The position numbers and the translations under genes were made by a program. From NCBI GenBank assembly GCA_020725315.1, contig DYFG01000077.1:1-7750 (forward strand): a stretch of 7,750 bases of DNA, written 5' to 3'. This DNA is from Nitrosotalea sp. (GTDB lineage: Archaea; Halobacteriota; Syntropharchaeia; Alkanophagales; Methanospirareceae). The notes below the pieces were generated by a model that made no database searches, was not told the DNA's origin, and was given only the letters and a program-made list of their open reading frames with translations. Positions 1 through 5,549 of this stretch are shown here, piece after piece; positions within the stretch are counted from its first letter, which is position 1; the number at the start of each line of letters is the position of its first letter.

Positions 1-977
1 TCATCAGGTCTATAATTTGGCTTAACTCGAGATCTCTCTAGTGGTGTGGTGACGCCGCTTGTGAGCATGAGCAGTCCAAGATACGCAATCATTGCACCAT
101 TATCCTTCAAATATCTGTTCTCGGGGACGTAAAACGTTCCTCCTCGCTCGTGACTCATCGTTCGGAGCATCTGCTGTAATCTACGATTCGCCCCCACGCC
201 TCCCACTAACAACAGCTCATCTTTACCACAATGTGCGATAGCGCGCTCAGTTACTTCAGTGAGCATGGCAAATGCAGTCTCCTGAAAGGAATAACAAACA
301 TCTTCCTTTTTAGCTGGATGCGAATCTACAGCCTCTTTAGCGGCGGTGGTCAGTCCGGAGAAGGACAAATCCATCCCCTTCACTATGTACGGCATATACA
401 GATACGTAGTCCCTTTGGGAGCCAACTCCTCGATCTTTGGACCGCCTGGGTGACTGAGTCCGAGGTAACGAGCAAACTTGTCCAGAGCATTTCCTATTCC
501 AATATCCAGAGTTTCGCCTAGCACACGATATCTCCCGGAACGGTATGCCAATACTTGCGAGTTTGCTCCACTCACGTACAATATCACCGGGTCCTTTGCT
601 CCACATCTCCATCTCCCAATCTCGATATGGGCGATGCAATGATTAACGCCAATTAACGGTATTTTTAAAGAGAGAGAGAGCGCTCTCGCTGCCGTTGCGA
701 CGGTTCTGAGGCAGGGACCCATACCCGGTCCTTGTGAGAATGCGATTGCATCTATGCTTTTTAACGAAAACCCCGCTTCCTTTTCTTTTGTTCCCGTCAA
801 AGTTCGGGAGACCACCTCTTTCAGCTCGGCTGCGTGATGCTGAGCTGCTTCTCTTGGATGAATCCCGCCGTATTTAGGCTTATAGGTTGATTCAGCTTCG
901 TATAGCACGCTCTCCTCGCTGACCAGTGCAGCGCCGAGGTTCCATGCGGTTCCTTCAAGCCCCAATATAATGGTCAT
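1..977 (-). CDS. kae1: Kae1 tRNA N6-threonylcarbamoyladenosine synthase (KEOPS catalytic subunit), C-terminus beyond window
   Basis: Kae1/TsaD, the ASKHA-fold enzyme that transfers threonylcarbamoyl from threonylcarbamoyl-AMP to A37 of ANN-decoding tRNAs in the cytoplasm. 325 codons are visible and the frame is still open at the window edge. Motifs seen: LGLEGTAWNLG (res 5-15), GGIHPREAAQHH (37-48), SQGPGMGP (81-88), the metal-binding HxxxH in VNHCIAHIE (H113, H117), YVSGANSQV (134-142, Y134), GNALDKFARY, HPGGP (176-180), SFSGL, LVGGVGAN and DNGAMIA (D292). H113, H117, Y134 and D292 fit the iron ligands known in Pyrococcus Kae1. The ATG is fixed because an in-frame TAA lies directly upstream. 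There is no Shine-Dalgarno; the start overlaps the small upstream ORF by 23 bases, suggesting coupled translation. Many euryarchaea fuse Bud32 kinase after the NYRPDE-like end seen here, but this cannot be judged within the window. Oddity: SGAN replaces the usual SGGN. Confidence 0.96.
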   Translation of the reverse strand, partial: MTIILGLEGTAWNLGAALVSEESVLYEAESTYKPKYGGIHPREAAQHHAAELKEVVSRTLTGTKEKEAGFSLKSIDAIAFSQGPGMGPCLRTVATAARALSLSLKIPLIGVNHCIAHIEIGRWRCGAKDPVILYVSGANSQVLAYRSGRYRVLGETLDIGIGNALDKFARYLGLSHPGGPKIEELAPKGTTYLYMPYIVKGMDLSFSGLTTAAKEAVDSHPAKKEDVCYSFQETAFAMLTEVTERAIAHCGKDELLLVGGVGANRRLQQMLRTMSHERGGTFYVPENRYLKDNGAMIAYLGLLMLTSGVTTPLERSRVKPNYRPD

Positions 978-1137
978 TTAAATTGCGGATTAGCTTTAAG
1001 ATTGCTCGCGCTTCTATCATGGTGAATGGTATGAACCGATCGTCTCTAAAGACTATCTCTCGGTATCTTCTCATCTCCTCTGAAATATCCTGAACCCATA
1101 CAAGAGGCGCAGATGTAGAGGTGGTAGTCTCCGTCAT
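955..1137 (-). CDS. small protein of unknown function upstream of kae1 (60 aa)
   Basis: I do not recognise this ORF. It encodes a Thr/Ser-rich N-terminus (res 1-10), then PLVWVQDISEEM and a charged amphipathic stretch ending in EARAILKLIRNLNDHY, probably two helices. There is no signal peptide, membrane segment or cysteine. It fills the otherwise empty 160 bases between kae1 and its promoter, ends inside kae1 (23-base overlap), and would be the first gene of that transcript. Codon choice (AGA, ATA, GAG) resembles the neighbours. There is no Shine-Dalgarno, but a TATA-like element lies about 45 bases upstream, which allows a short leader. It is too short and too different from what I know of Pcc1, Cgi121 or Bud32 to be called a KEOPS subunit. 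It could also be a spurious frame in a long 5' leader. Confidence 0.55.
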   Translation of the reverse strand: MTETTTSTSAPLVWVQDISEEMRRYREIVFRDDRFIPFTMIEARAILKLIRNLNDHYIGA

Positions 1138-1141
1138 GATT

Positions 1142-1175
1142 TATACTTTGTCTTATACTATACTTTGTCTTATAC
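1142..1175 (-). repeat. perfect tandem repeat, 2 x 17 bp, in the divergent promoter
   Basis: Two identical, directly abutting units at 1142-1158 and 1159-1175. On the minus strand each reads GTATAAGACAAAGTATA, which is itself GTATA-N7-GTATA, so the pentamer GTATA occurs four times. The array ends four bases before the ATG of the 60-residue ORF, where the transcription start of the kae1 transcript would be expected. It could be a paired operator site or a duplicated promoter element. Confidence 0.9.
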
Positions 1176-1197
1176 GCTTTAAAATATAATCTAATTA
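1176..1197. promoter_or_regulatory. AT-rich divergent promoter core (TATA-like) for trm56 and the kae1 transcript
   Basis: The stretch TTTAAAATATAAT (1178-1190) matches an archaeal TATA element. On the plus strand its centre is about 32 bases before the trm56 ATG, which predicts a very short leader. Read on the minus strand, TTATATTTTAAA could serve the 60-residue ORF and kae1. Transcription starts are inferred from the usual 25-base spacing, not observed. Confidence 0.5.
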
Positions 1198-1215
1198 AAA
1201 AGAAAAAGTCTGTAG

Positions 1216-1761
1216 ATGGAAATCGTAGTACTGAGATTGGGACACCGCCCGGAGCGAGATAAACGAGTAACAACGCATGTCGGATTGGTTGGACGTGCAT
1301 TGGGGGCACGAGGTATGCTCCTCGCTGCTGATGATAGGGGCGTGGAGAGGAGTATAAAAGAAGTGACGAAGCTGTGGGGTGGTAATTTCTTTGTCAAAAC
1401 GGGTGTGAAATGGGGGGATGAGATAAAGAGGTGGAAACAGGAAGGCGGAAAAGTTTGTCATCTGACGATGTATGGTGAGAACATCCTCGACGTGATAGAT
1501 GAGATGCGAGAAGAAGCAAAGAGTGGGAAAGCTGGTATAATGGTCGTCGTAGGAGCCGAAAAAGTCCCTTATGAGGTTTTCGGAGCTGCGGACTGGAACA
1601 TTGCGGTAGGAAATCAACCGCATTCAGAGATAGCAGCTTTAGCTTTATTGCTCGATTATTTACAGGAAGGTAAAGAATTAAAAGCGGTATTTGAGCACGC
1701 AGAGATAGAAATAGTGCCAAAGAGAAGAGGTAAAAAGGTAATAATGACGAGGAAGGAGTAA
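1216..1761 (+). CDS. trm56: tRNA (cytidine(56)-2'-O)-methyltransferase, aTrm56 (181 aa)
   Basis: SPOUT-class methylase that uses S-adenosylmethionine to methylate the ribose 2'-OH of C56 in the T-loop of archaeal tRNAs, helping to stabilise the elbow. The N-terminal family signature LRLGHRPERDKR (res 6-17) is followed by THVGLVGRALGA (20-31), HLTMYG (82-87) and the knot/SAM-binding region running from VVGAEKVP (111-118) through ADWNIAVGNQPHSE (125-138) to LALLLD. The length is normal for the family (roughly 180-200 aa) and no expected motif is missing. The ATG has no Shine-Dalgarno and sits about 32 bases after a TATA-like box, so the mRNA is probably leaderless or nearly so. It is transcribed away from kae1, another tRNA-modification gene, and ends 11 bases from the stop of a convergent gene. 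Confidence 0.95.
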   Translation: MEIVVLRLGHRPERDKRVTTHVGLVGRALGARGMLLAADDRGVERSIKEVTKLWGGNFFVKTGVKWGDEIKRWKQEGGKVCHLTMYGENILDVIDEMREEAKSGKAGIMVVVGAEKVPYEVFGAADWNIAVGNQPHSEIAALALLLDYLQEGKELKAVFEHAEIEIVPKRRGKKVIMTRKE

Positions 1762-1772
1762 GAACTATACTA

Positions 1773-2063
1773 CTAAACCACTTCTACTCCTTTTTCTCCT
1801 GGCTTCGCCGCGGCTGGTAACCGCTTCAACTCCTCCGGCACTTTCACTCGTAGTATGTTCGTAGAACGAACGTGGTAGACCGGGTCCCCGGTCATCGGGT
1901 CATAATCTTCGGTGCGGATAATGCTACTGACTATCGTCTTAAACTTCAATACCGTGCCATCTTCCAGCTTATATTCATTCCAATCCTCTTTTATCGTCTC
2001 AAAATCGACATCCATCGCTTCTATTTCCCTCCCAGTGGGCAGGCGCACTCTCAATTTCTTCAC
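1773..2063 (-). CDS. conserved archaeal protein of unknown function (96 aa)
   Basis: Starts with GTG. The sequence looks beta-rich: a strand-turn-strand start (LRVRLPTGREIEA), a central segment (FETIKEDWNEYKLEDGTVLKFK, res 22-43), then IVSSIIRTEDYDPMTGDPVYHV (44-65) and TNILRVKVPEEL. The C-terminal 17 residues look disordered (Ala/Pro/Lys/Glu). It has no cysteines, signal peptide or membrane segment, so it is cytoplasmic. From memory it resembles small conserved proteins of methanogens and relatives that carry the same DWNEYKLxDGT pattern; I know of no assigned function. It converges on trm56 with an 11-base gap and lies 91 bases downstream of the large membrane-protein gene on the same strand. 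A TATA-like stretch about 25 bases before the GTG suggests its own leaderless promoter. Confidence 0.83.
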   Translation of the reverse strand: MKKLRVRLPTGREIEAMDVDFETIKEDWNEYKLEDGTVLKFKTIVSSIIRTEDYDPMTGDPVYHVRSTNILRVKVPEELKRLPAAAKPGEKGVEVV

Positions 2064-2079
2064 CTTTCCCTTACTTCTA

Positions 2080-2096
2080 GGTCTATTTATTTATCT
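2080..2096 (-). promoter_or_regulatory. TATA-like element for the 96-aa gene
   Basis: On the minus strand this reads GTAGATAAATAAATAGA, centred about 25 bases before the GTG at 2063. That spacing fits an archaeal TATA box with transcription starting at or next to the start codon. There is no convincing Shine-Dalgarno to support a longer leader. Confidence 0.4.
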
Positions 2097-2110
2097 ACAA
2101 TATTAAGACT

Positions 2111-2132
2111 AAAAAGAGTAGAAATAAAAAAA
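2111..2132 (-). terminator. oligo-T terminator after the large membrane-protein gene
   Basis: Downstream of the stop at 2155, the minus strand carries T7 (2126-2132) and T5 (2111-2115) runs with no stable hairpin. This is the usual form of an intrinsic archaeal terminator. Its place between the membrane-protein pair and the 96-residue gene suggests the two are separate transcription units. Confidence 0.45.
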
Positions 2133-2154
2133 CCATTTGAAGTTACTGTGATGG

Positions 2155-4554
2155 CTACGTAACCAGTATGTCCCCCACCTCTCGCTCATACATGTCCCTC
2201 ATATAAGCCATCGAACCACCTATAATCCGGACTAACGCGGAGATGAAAAGTGCGCCATACACAATGCACGCACTGAAGAACAAAGAGAGTATAAACCTCC
2301 TTTCGTCTTTTAGATTATTTAAATCCTCTTTTGTCTTATCGGCCAGAAGCAGCTCGCCTGAGACCTTGTACTTCTTTGTTGCCTCCTCTAAGTACCTCTC
2401 CGCCGTTTTATAGCTCTCAAAAAAGGTATCGTAGTCATAAGGATTTAAAAGCAGATGCAGATCCCCAATTCTAATGAGGTCATTCTCCTTGCTGTTTGAT
2501 AGCGCATTATCCGCTTTAATACGAAGGTCTGTTGCATCACTTACCAATTCATCATGTTTGTCCATGAGCAAAGACCCCTCGCAGACATTTTCCAATCTCT
2601 TTTCTTTGTTGTTGAGCAGCCCGTAGAGCATGGCGGCATACTGATAGGAAATTGCAGATTCAAGCACGTTTTCTTCCGCCTTTAAGCCACTGATATCATC
2701 CACGGCGAGTGCATGCTCCACCGCTTTCTTTATGGTCCAGCCACGTAATTCAAGCAGCTTCGCCGCATCCAACAGCACCTCCTCCGTCGTTTGGTCCGCA
2801 CTCGCTGACATATCCGTTGCATAGCCCGATATATACCGGTTGTTTAGATTTGAGTTCGATTCTATCGTAGAGGTTGATACCAAGGCAGCCGATAAGCTCT
2901 CCACTGTTTTTCCATATTTTTCATCCTCGCTGGAAACGATACCATCATTCAACGAGGATAGTAACGAGAGCGTTCCCTTCATCAAAACAGGTATTTTTTG
3001 CCAGTCCTCAGCACCTATTTTGCTCCTCTCTACGACTTCGAGCATCCCTATTCCGTCTGATATGATAGATTCTGAGGACGGATAATTACGATACAGAGGG
3101 GTTTCTCGGAATGATTTAAAATCTTCTATCGTCTTGGTGATATTGAGTGGAACGATCTTTGCCTTTACCTCCATTCGCTTTGCCCCTATCTCGGATGCAC
3201 TTAGAGCATACCTCCACAGATAGTCCTTAGGCACCGCCTCTAATCCAGGCTCTATCTTGAGCGTAATGGTTCGTGACCCACCTGGCGGGATTTCCGCAAA
3301 ATCCCTCTCTTCTTTTAGCCAGTTCCCGTATTCACCACTTTTAGAAATGCGTAAATTCCGCACCGGTTTGTAGTGATAGAACTCGGTTACTGTTATATTC
3401 ACGCTTTTCTTCTCATACCATCGCTCTTTCAACTCGATGGTGCCGAAATCAATAGACGGGGGAGAGATGATAAAATCAACCGGCCACTTTATCACTATGG
3501 TTATGTCCATACTTCCACGCCCGGCATCTCCCGCATTTATATCGAGCCTCCCACGATACGTCCCTTCACGAGCATCGTATGGTACAACGACATGAAGTCT
3601 TATGGTTTCACTGCTCTTCCCCGAAACGGATCCAGAAGGATTAACTATCCTAATCGTTATTCCGCTGGTATATGCGGTGAACTTGCTCGTGAAAGACAGT
3701 GTCTCGTCACCGTCATTTCTAACGCCTACCTCAATAGACCTGGTATAGGTAGAAACCGCTCCCTTTGGCTTATCGAACTTTATTTCTAACGCTTCATCAT
3801 ACAGTGAGCCGAGCTTCGGCGGCATCAATATGTATGCTTCGATGTGTATCGAGCTTGGTGTTATTGTGGTATGGCTCGTAGGGCTTGAGAGCGAAAAGGT
3901 CCATGAATATTCGTTCCGATCCGGATATCCAGGGGTAAGCTGAAGAGAGATGTCTTTATGTCCACCTCTTGGGACTTGGATGCTCGTAGGGCCTGTAACC
4001 CAACTATTTCCGCTTCGTACGAGGTTAATCGTTACGTCTTTATACCCGTATTTCTCACTGATTCTAACGGTCTTCGAGGGATTATCGGTACGATGAACCC
4101 TTCCAAAATCGATTGAAGGAGGGGAAACCTCGATCTTCGCATAGTAGATTATTGTTACGGTGACGGTGACGGGCTTCCCTCCTATATATATCGTAAATGT
4201 GTGCGTTTCATCTACACCAGATGGTGATGGTGATGCCACGACGGTAAACTGCACGGTGGTGGTTGACTTAGCATCGCAGGTAAAAGAAGAGGGACCTGTG
4301 ATGGTTATATGAGGTGGGGTAGAAGGAATGATTATATCGCCACTAACTGTGGAGTTTTCGTTATTAGTAATAATAAAAGGTACTGACGCTTTATTATCTG
4401 CGGACGGACCGAATGAGAAGCTTACATCTCTGTAAGAAGGACTTACTTCTATATTTAACGCACTTACCGGCTGCATCCAAATCAATAGAATGATGCACAA
4501 AAAAATCCCGATTACCGTCTTAACCAATAAGTTCTTCGCCCAGTCTGGTATCAT
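2155..4554 (-). CDS. large type I membrane protein: A-B-A'-B' beta-sandwich ectodomain, helical stalk, C-terminal anchor (799 aa)
   Basis: I do not recognise this protein. Seen: a signal peptide (res 1-32, ending VSA before LNIEV); four beta-rich, Ig-like domains at about 34-139, 140-242, 254-358 and 359-470; a mostly helical region (471-751); one membrane segment (753-775, SLFFSACIVYGALFISALV); and a cytoplasmic tail of about 24 residues. Domains 2 and 4 are clear duplicates: both start SPPSIDFG, carry a PRGG/PPGG turn before an alternating I-x-L stretch, and end with a Y-x-W/R segment and LS. Most of the chain should lie outside the cell. An ATG 12 bases further upstream (4566) is possible, but GAGG at 4561-4564 sits six bases before the ATG chosen here. 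The gene overlaps the upstream 327-aa gene by 35 bases, which indicates coupled expression. Adhesion, S-layer contact or complex scaffolding are possible roles, all inferred. Confidence 0.88.
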   Translation of the reverse strand: MIPDWAKNLLVKTVIGIFLCIILLIWMQPVSALNIEVSPSYRDVSFSFGPSADNKASVPFIITNNENSTVSGDIIIPSTPPHITITGPSSFTCDAKSTTTVQFTVVASPSPSGVDETHTFTIYIGGKPVTVTVTIIYYAKIEVSPPSIDFGRVHRTDNPSKTVRISEKYGYKDVTINLVRSGNSWVTGPTSIQVPRGGHKDISLQLTPGYPDRNEYSWTFSLSSPTSHTTITPSSIHIEAYILMPPKLGSLYDEALEIKFDKPKGAVSTYTRSIEVGVRNDGDETLSFTSKFTAYTSGITIRIVNPSGSVSGKSSETIRLHVVVPYDAREGTYRGRLDINAGDAGRGSMDITIVIKWPVDFIISPPSIDFGTIELKERWYEKKSVNITVTEFYHYKPVRNLRISKSGEYGNWLKEERDFAEIPPGGSRTITLKIEPGLEAVPKDYLWRYALSASEIGAKRMEVKAKIVPLNITKTIEDFKSFRETPLYRNYPSSESIISDGIGMLEVVERSKIGAEDWQKIPVLMKGTLSLLSSLNDGIVSSEDEKYGKTVESLSAALVSTSTIESNSNLNNRYISGYATDMSASADQTTEEVLLDAAKLLELRGWTIKKAVEHALAVDDISGLKAEENVLESAISYQYAAMLYGLLNNKEKRLENVCEGSLLMDKHDELVSDATDLRIKADNALSNSKENDLIRIGDLHLLLNPYDYDTFFESYKTAERYLEEATKKYKVSGELLLADKTKEDLNNLKDERRFILSLFFSACIVYGALFISALVRIIGGSMAYMRDMYEREVGDILVT
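3193..3480 (-). repeat. domain B' of the ectodomain (second copy of the B module)
   Basis: Encodes the fourth beta-rich domain, from VDFIISPPSIDFG to YALSAS. By eye it aligns with 3883-4140: the shared anchors are SPPSIDFG, a K/R-x-V-x-I strand, a KSG/RSGN-x-W turn, PPGG/PRGG and a PG-rich turn before Y-x-W. The similarity is clear in the protein but not in the DNA, so the duplication is old. Confidence 0.75.
3883..4140 (-). repeat. domain B of the ectodomain (first copy of the B module)
   Basis: Encodes the second beta-rich domain, from AKIEVSPPSIDFG to FSLSS. It is the partner of 3193-3480. The A-type domains before each copy (4141-4455 and 3481-3795) also resemble each other in strand pattern, though more weakly, which suggests duplication of a two-domain unit. 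Confidence 0.75.
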
Positions 4555-5503
4555 CCAATTCCTCATTCCATCGTTCGAAATCCTTCCATATTATAACAGT
4601 AAAGAAGGAAAGGATAAGAAGATAAATGGCAATGACCTTGAGCGTTTCAAGCATCAACCTCCGATAAACAGTCTTTATCTCTAATTCGAGCCCCTTTATA
4701 TTCCCCAGTTCTTTATCCCTATGGTTCTCATATATTCTCTCCGCGTGCTCAAACGAGTCCTTCGCTTTCTTTATCTCGATGAACGCAGCGCCAAAGAACC
4801 CTGAAGACGGATTTCGTGCACGAGCAAGGTGTGACTTTGATGCATTTAGGTACTCCGATGCCCTTTCCATATCCCTCGTATAGACCCATTCATCCCTTCT
4901 CGACTCGAACTCCATCCTGCTTGCATCGCTTATCGTATATACACCACCCTTTTTGTATGAAGTCGCGCTTATCTGCTCATATTCAATCTTCACCCTCGTC
5001 TCTCCCTCGTTCCGTGCAAGATTCTCAAAGAATCCCCCTTCGCCCCTATAAAATCGCTCGAGCGCAAGCTCTGCGAGCAGAGGTATCCCCTTCTCTTTTG
5101 CGGTCTCGTATCGGGTGAGCATAGTTATGGACGTATTTATTCGCTCTGCGATTTCAATCGCTTCGAGATGATCTGAAGGAACTGAACTTTTGCTCAAATC
5201 CGCCACCTTTTCGAGATCATCAATAATCCCGAGGAAAATTCTCACCCACTCCTTTGTGATCGAGGTTACCTCCCGACCTTCCATCCCCTGGATTACTGCC
5301 TGCGTCTTTGTCTTCGCAAGATATAACTCACCATACTCATCAAATAATTCGGACCTGTCTCCAATATCTAGTGATAGAAGCTCTTCAAGTATCTCCCTCT
5401 TCAACTCGTCTGAGCCGGCTGCAGGTGTGGAGAAGAGCAGAATATTGATGATGATTATGGTTAGTGTTAAGGTCATCACTGTGACCCAACTTTGTTTTTT
5501 CAT
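4520..5503 (-). CDS. type I membrane protein with helical ectodomain (327 aa)
   Basis: No family recognised. Seen: an N-terminal signal peptide (basic MKKQSW, then a hydrophobic run to STPAAG, res 1-30), an ectodomain of about 255 residues that is charged and mostly helical, a membrane segment at about 286-306 (VIAIYLLILSFFTVIIW), and an acidic cytoplasmic tail of about 20 residues (ERWNEELDDTRLGEELIG). There are no cysteines. The segment before the membrane (AFIEIKKAKDSFEHAERIYE) looks like a helical hairpin or coiled coil. The ATG at 5503 is preferred over the adjacent in-frame TTG at 5506. It is the first gene of the minus-strand pair, starts 46 bases from the divergent tubulin-like gene, and overlaps the next gene. 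It shares its topology (signal, helical juxtamembrane region, anchor, short tail) with that gene's product, so the two probably form a complex. Confidence 0.87.
   Translation of the reverse strand: MKKQSWVTVMTLTLTIIIINILLFSTPAAGSDELKREILEELLSLDIGDRSELFDEYGELYLAKTKTQAVIQGMEGREVTSITKEWVRIFLGIIDDLEKVADLSKSSVPSDHLEAIEIAERINTSITMLTRYETAKEKGIPLLAELALERFYRGEGGFFENLARNEGETRVKIEYEQISATSYKKGGVYTISDASRMEFESRRDEWVYTRDMERASEYLNASKSHLARARNPSSGFFGAAFIEIKKAKDSFEHAERIYENHRDKELGNIKGLELEIKTVYRRLMLETLKVIAIYLLILSFFTVIIWKDFERWNEELDDTRLGEELIG
4561..4564 (-). promoter_or_regulatory. Shine-Dalgarno that decides the start of the 799-aa gene
   Basis: GAGG on the minus strand lies six bases before the ATG at 4554 and inside the 3' end of the upstream gene. 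The alternative ATG at 4566 has no comparable site at usable spacing. The location fits translation coupled to the upstream cistron. Confidence 0.5.
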
Positions 5504-5549
5504 CAAAAGATATTAAGCACAATAAGCTATAACTTTTTAAAGGACTGAT
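5504..5549. promoter_or_regulatory. 46-base divergent promoter region of the four-gene membrane module
   Basis: The whole spacer between the two divergent pairs is AT-rich. On the minus strand CTTTAAAAAG (5533-5542) is a TATA-like box about 35 bases before the ATG at 5503. On the plus strand GATATTAA (5508-5515) or CTATAACTT (5526-5534) could play that part. AAAGGA (5539-5544), five bases before the plus ATG, is a weak Shine-Dalgarno. Two promoters must overlap in so short a space, which makes co-regulation likely. Assignment of the boxes is inference. Confidence 0.45.

Noticed and set aside
231..639. Two open frames overlapping kae1 on plus and minus strands
   Set aside because: The Kae1 frame carries every family motif through this stretch, so these are by-products of its codon use.
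668..687. AG dinucleotide run leading into the 12-bp palindrome GAGAGCGCTCTC
   Set aside because: It encodes the ordinary Kae1 helix ARALSLSL, lies mid-gene, and has no second copy; more likely codon chance than an operator.
1195..1623. Long antisense open frame (about 142 codons) opposite trm56
   Set aside because: It lies wholly opposite a well-supported gene, starts at no plausible signal, and its product has low-complexity Ser/Phe/His runs typical of a shadow frame.
1762..1800. Possible terminators at the trm56 / 96-aa gene convergence
   Set aside because: Only 11 bases separate the stops and the T5 run at 1791-1795 falls inside the neighbouring coding end; too weak to annotate as a terminator.
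3373..3789. Antisense open frame of 138 codons inside the large membrane-protein gene
   Set aside because: The minus-strand reading gives coherent repeated domains with signal peptide and anchor; the plus frame has no motif, promoter or ribosome binding site.
4144..4240. Short GGTGAC/GGTGAT repeats in the ectodomain gene
   Set aside because: They encode alternating Val-Thr strands and a Ser-Pro linker, which is normal for beta-sandwich domains; not a functional DNA repeat.
4816..5516. Plus-strand open frames opposite the 327-aa membrane-protein gene
   Set aside because: They overlap a gene with a clear signal peptide, membrane anchor and coupled downstream gene; the plus products are Ser/Pro/Ile-rich with no recognisable features.
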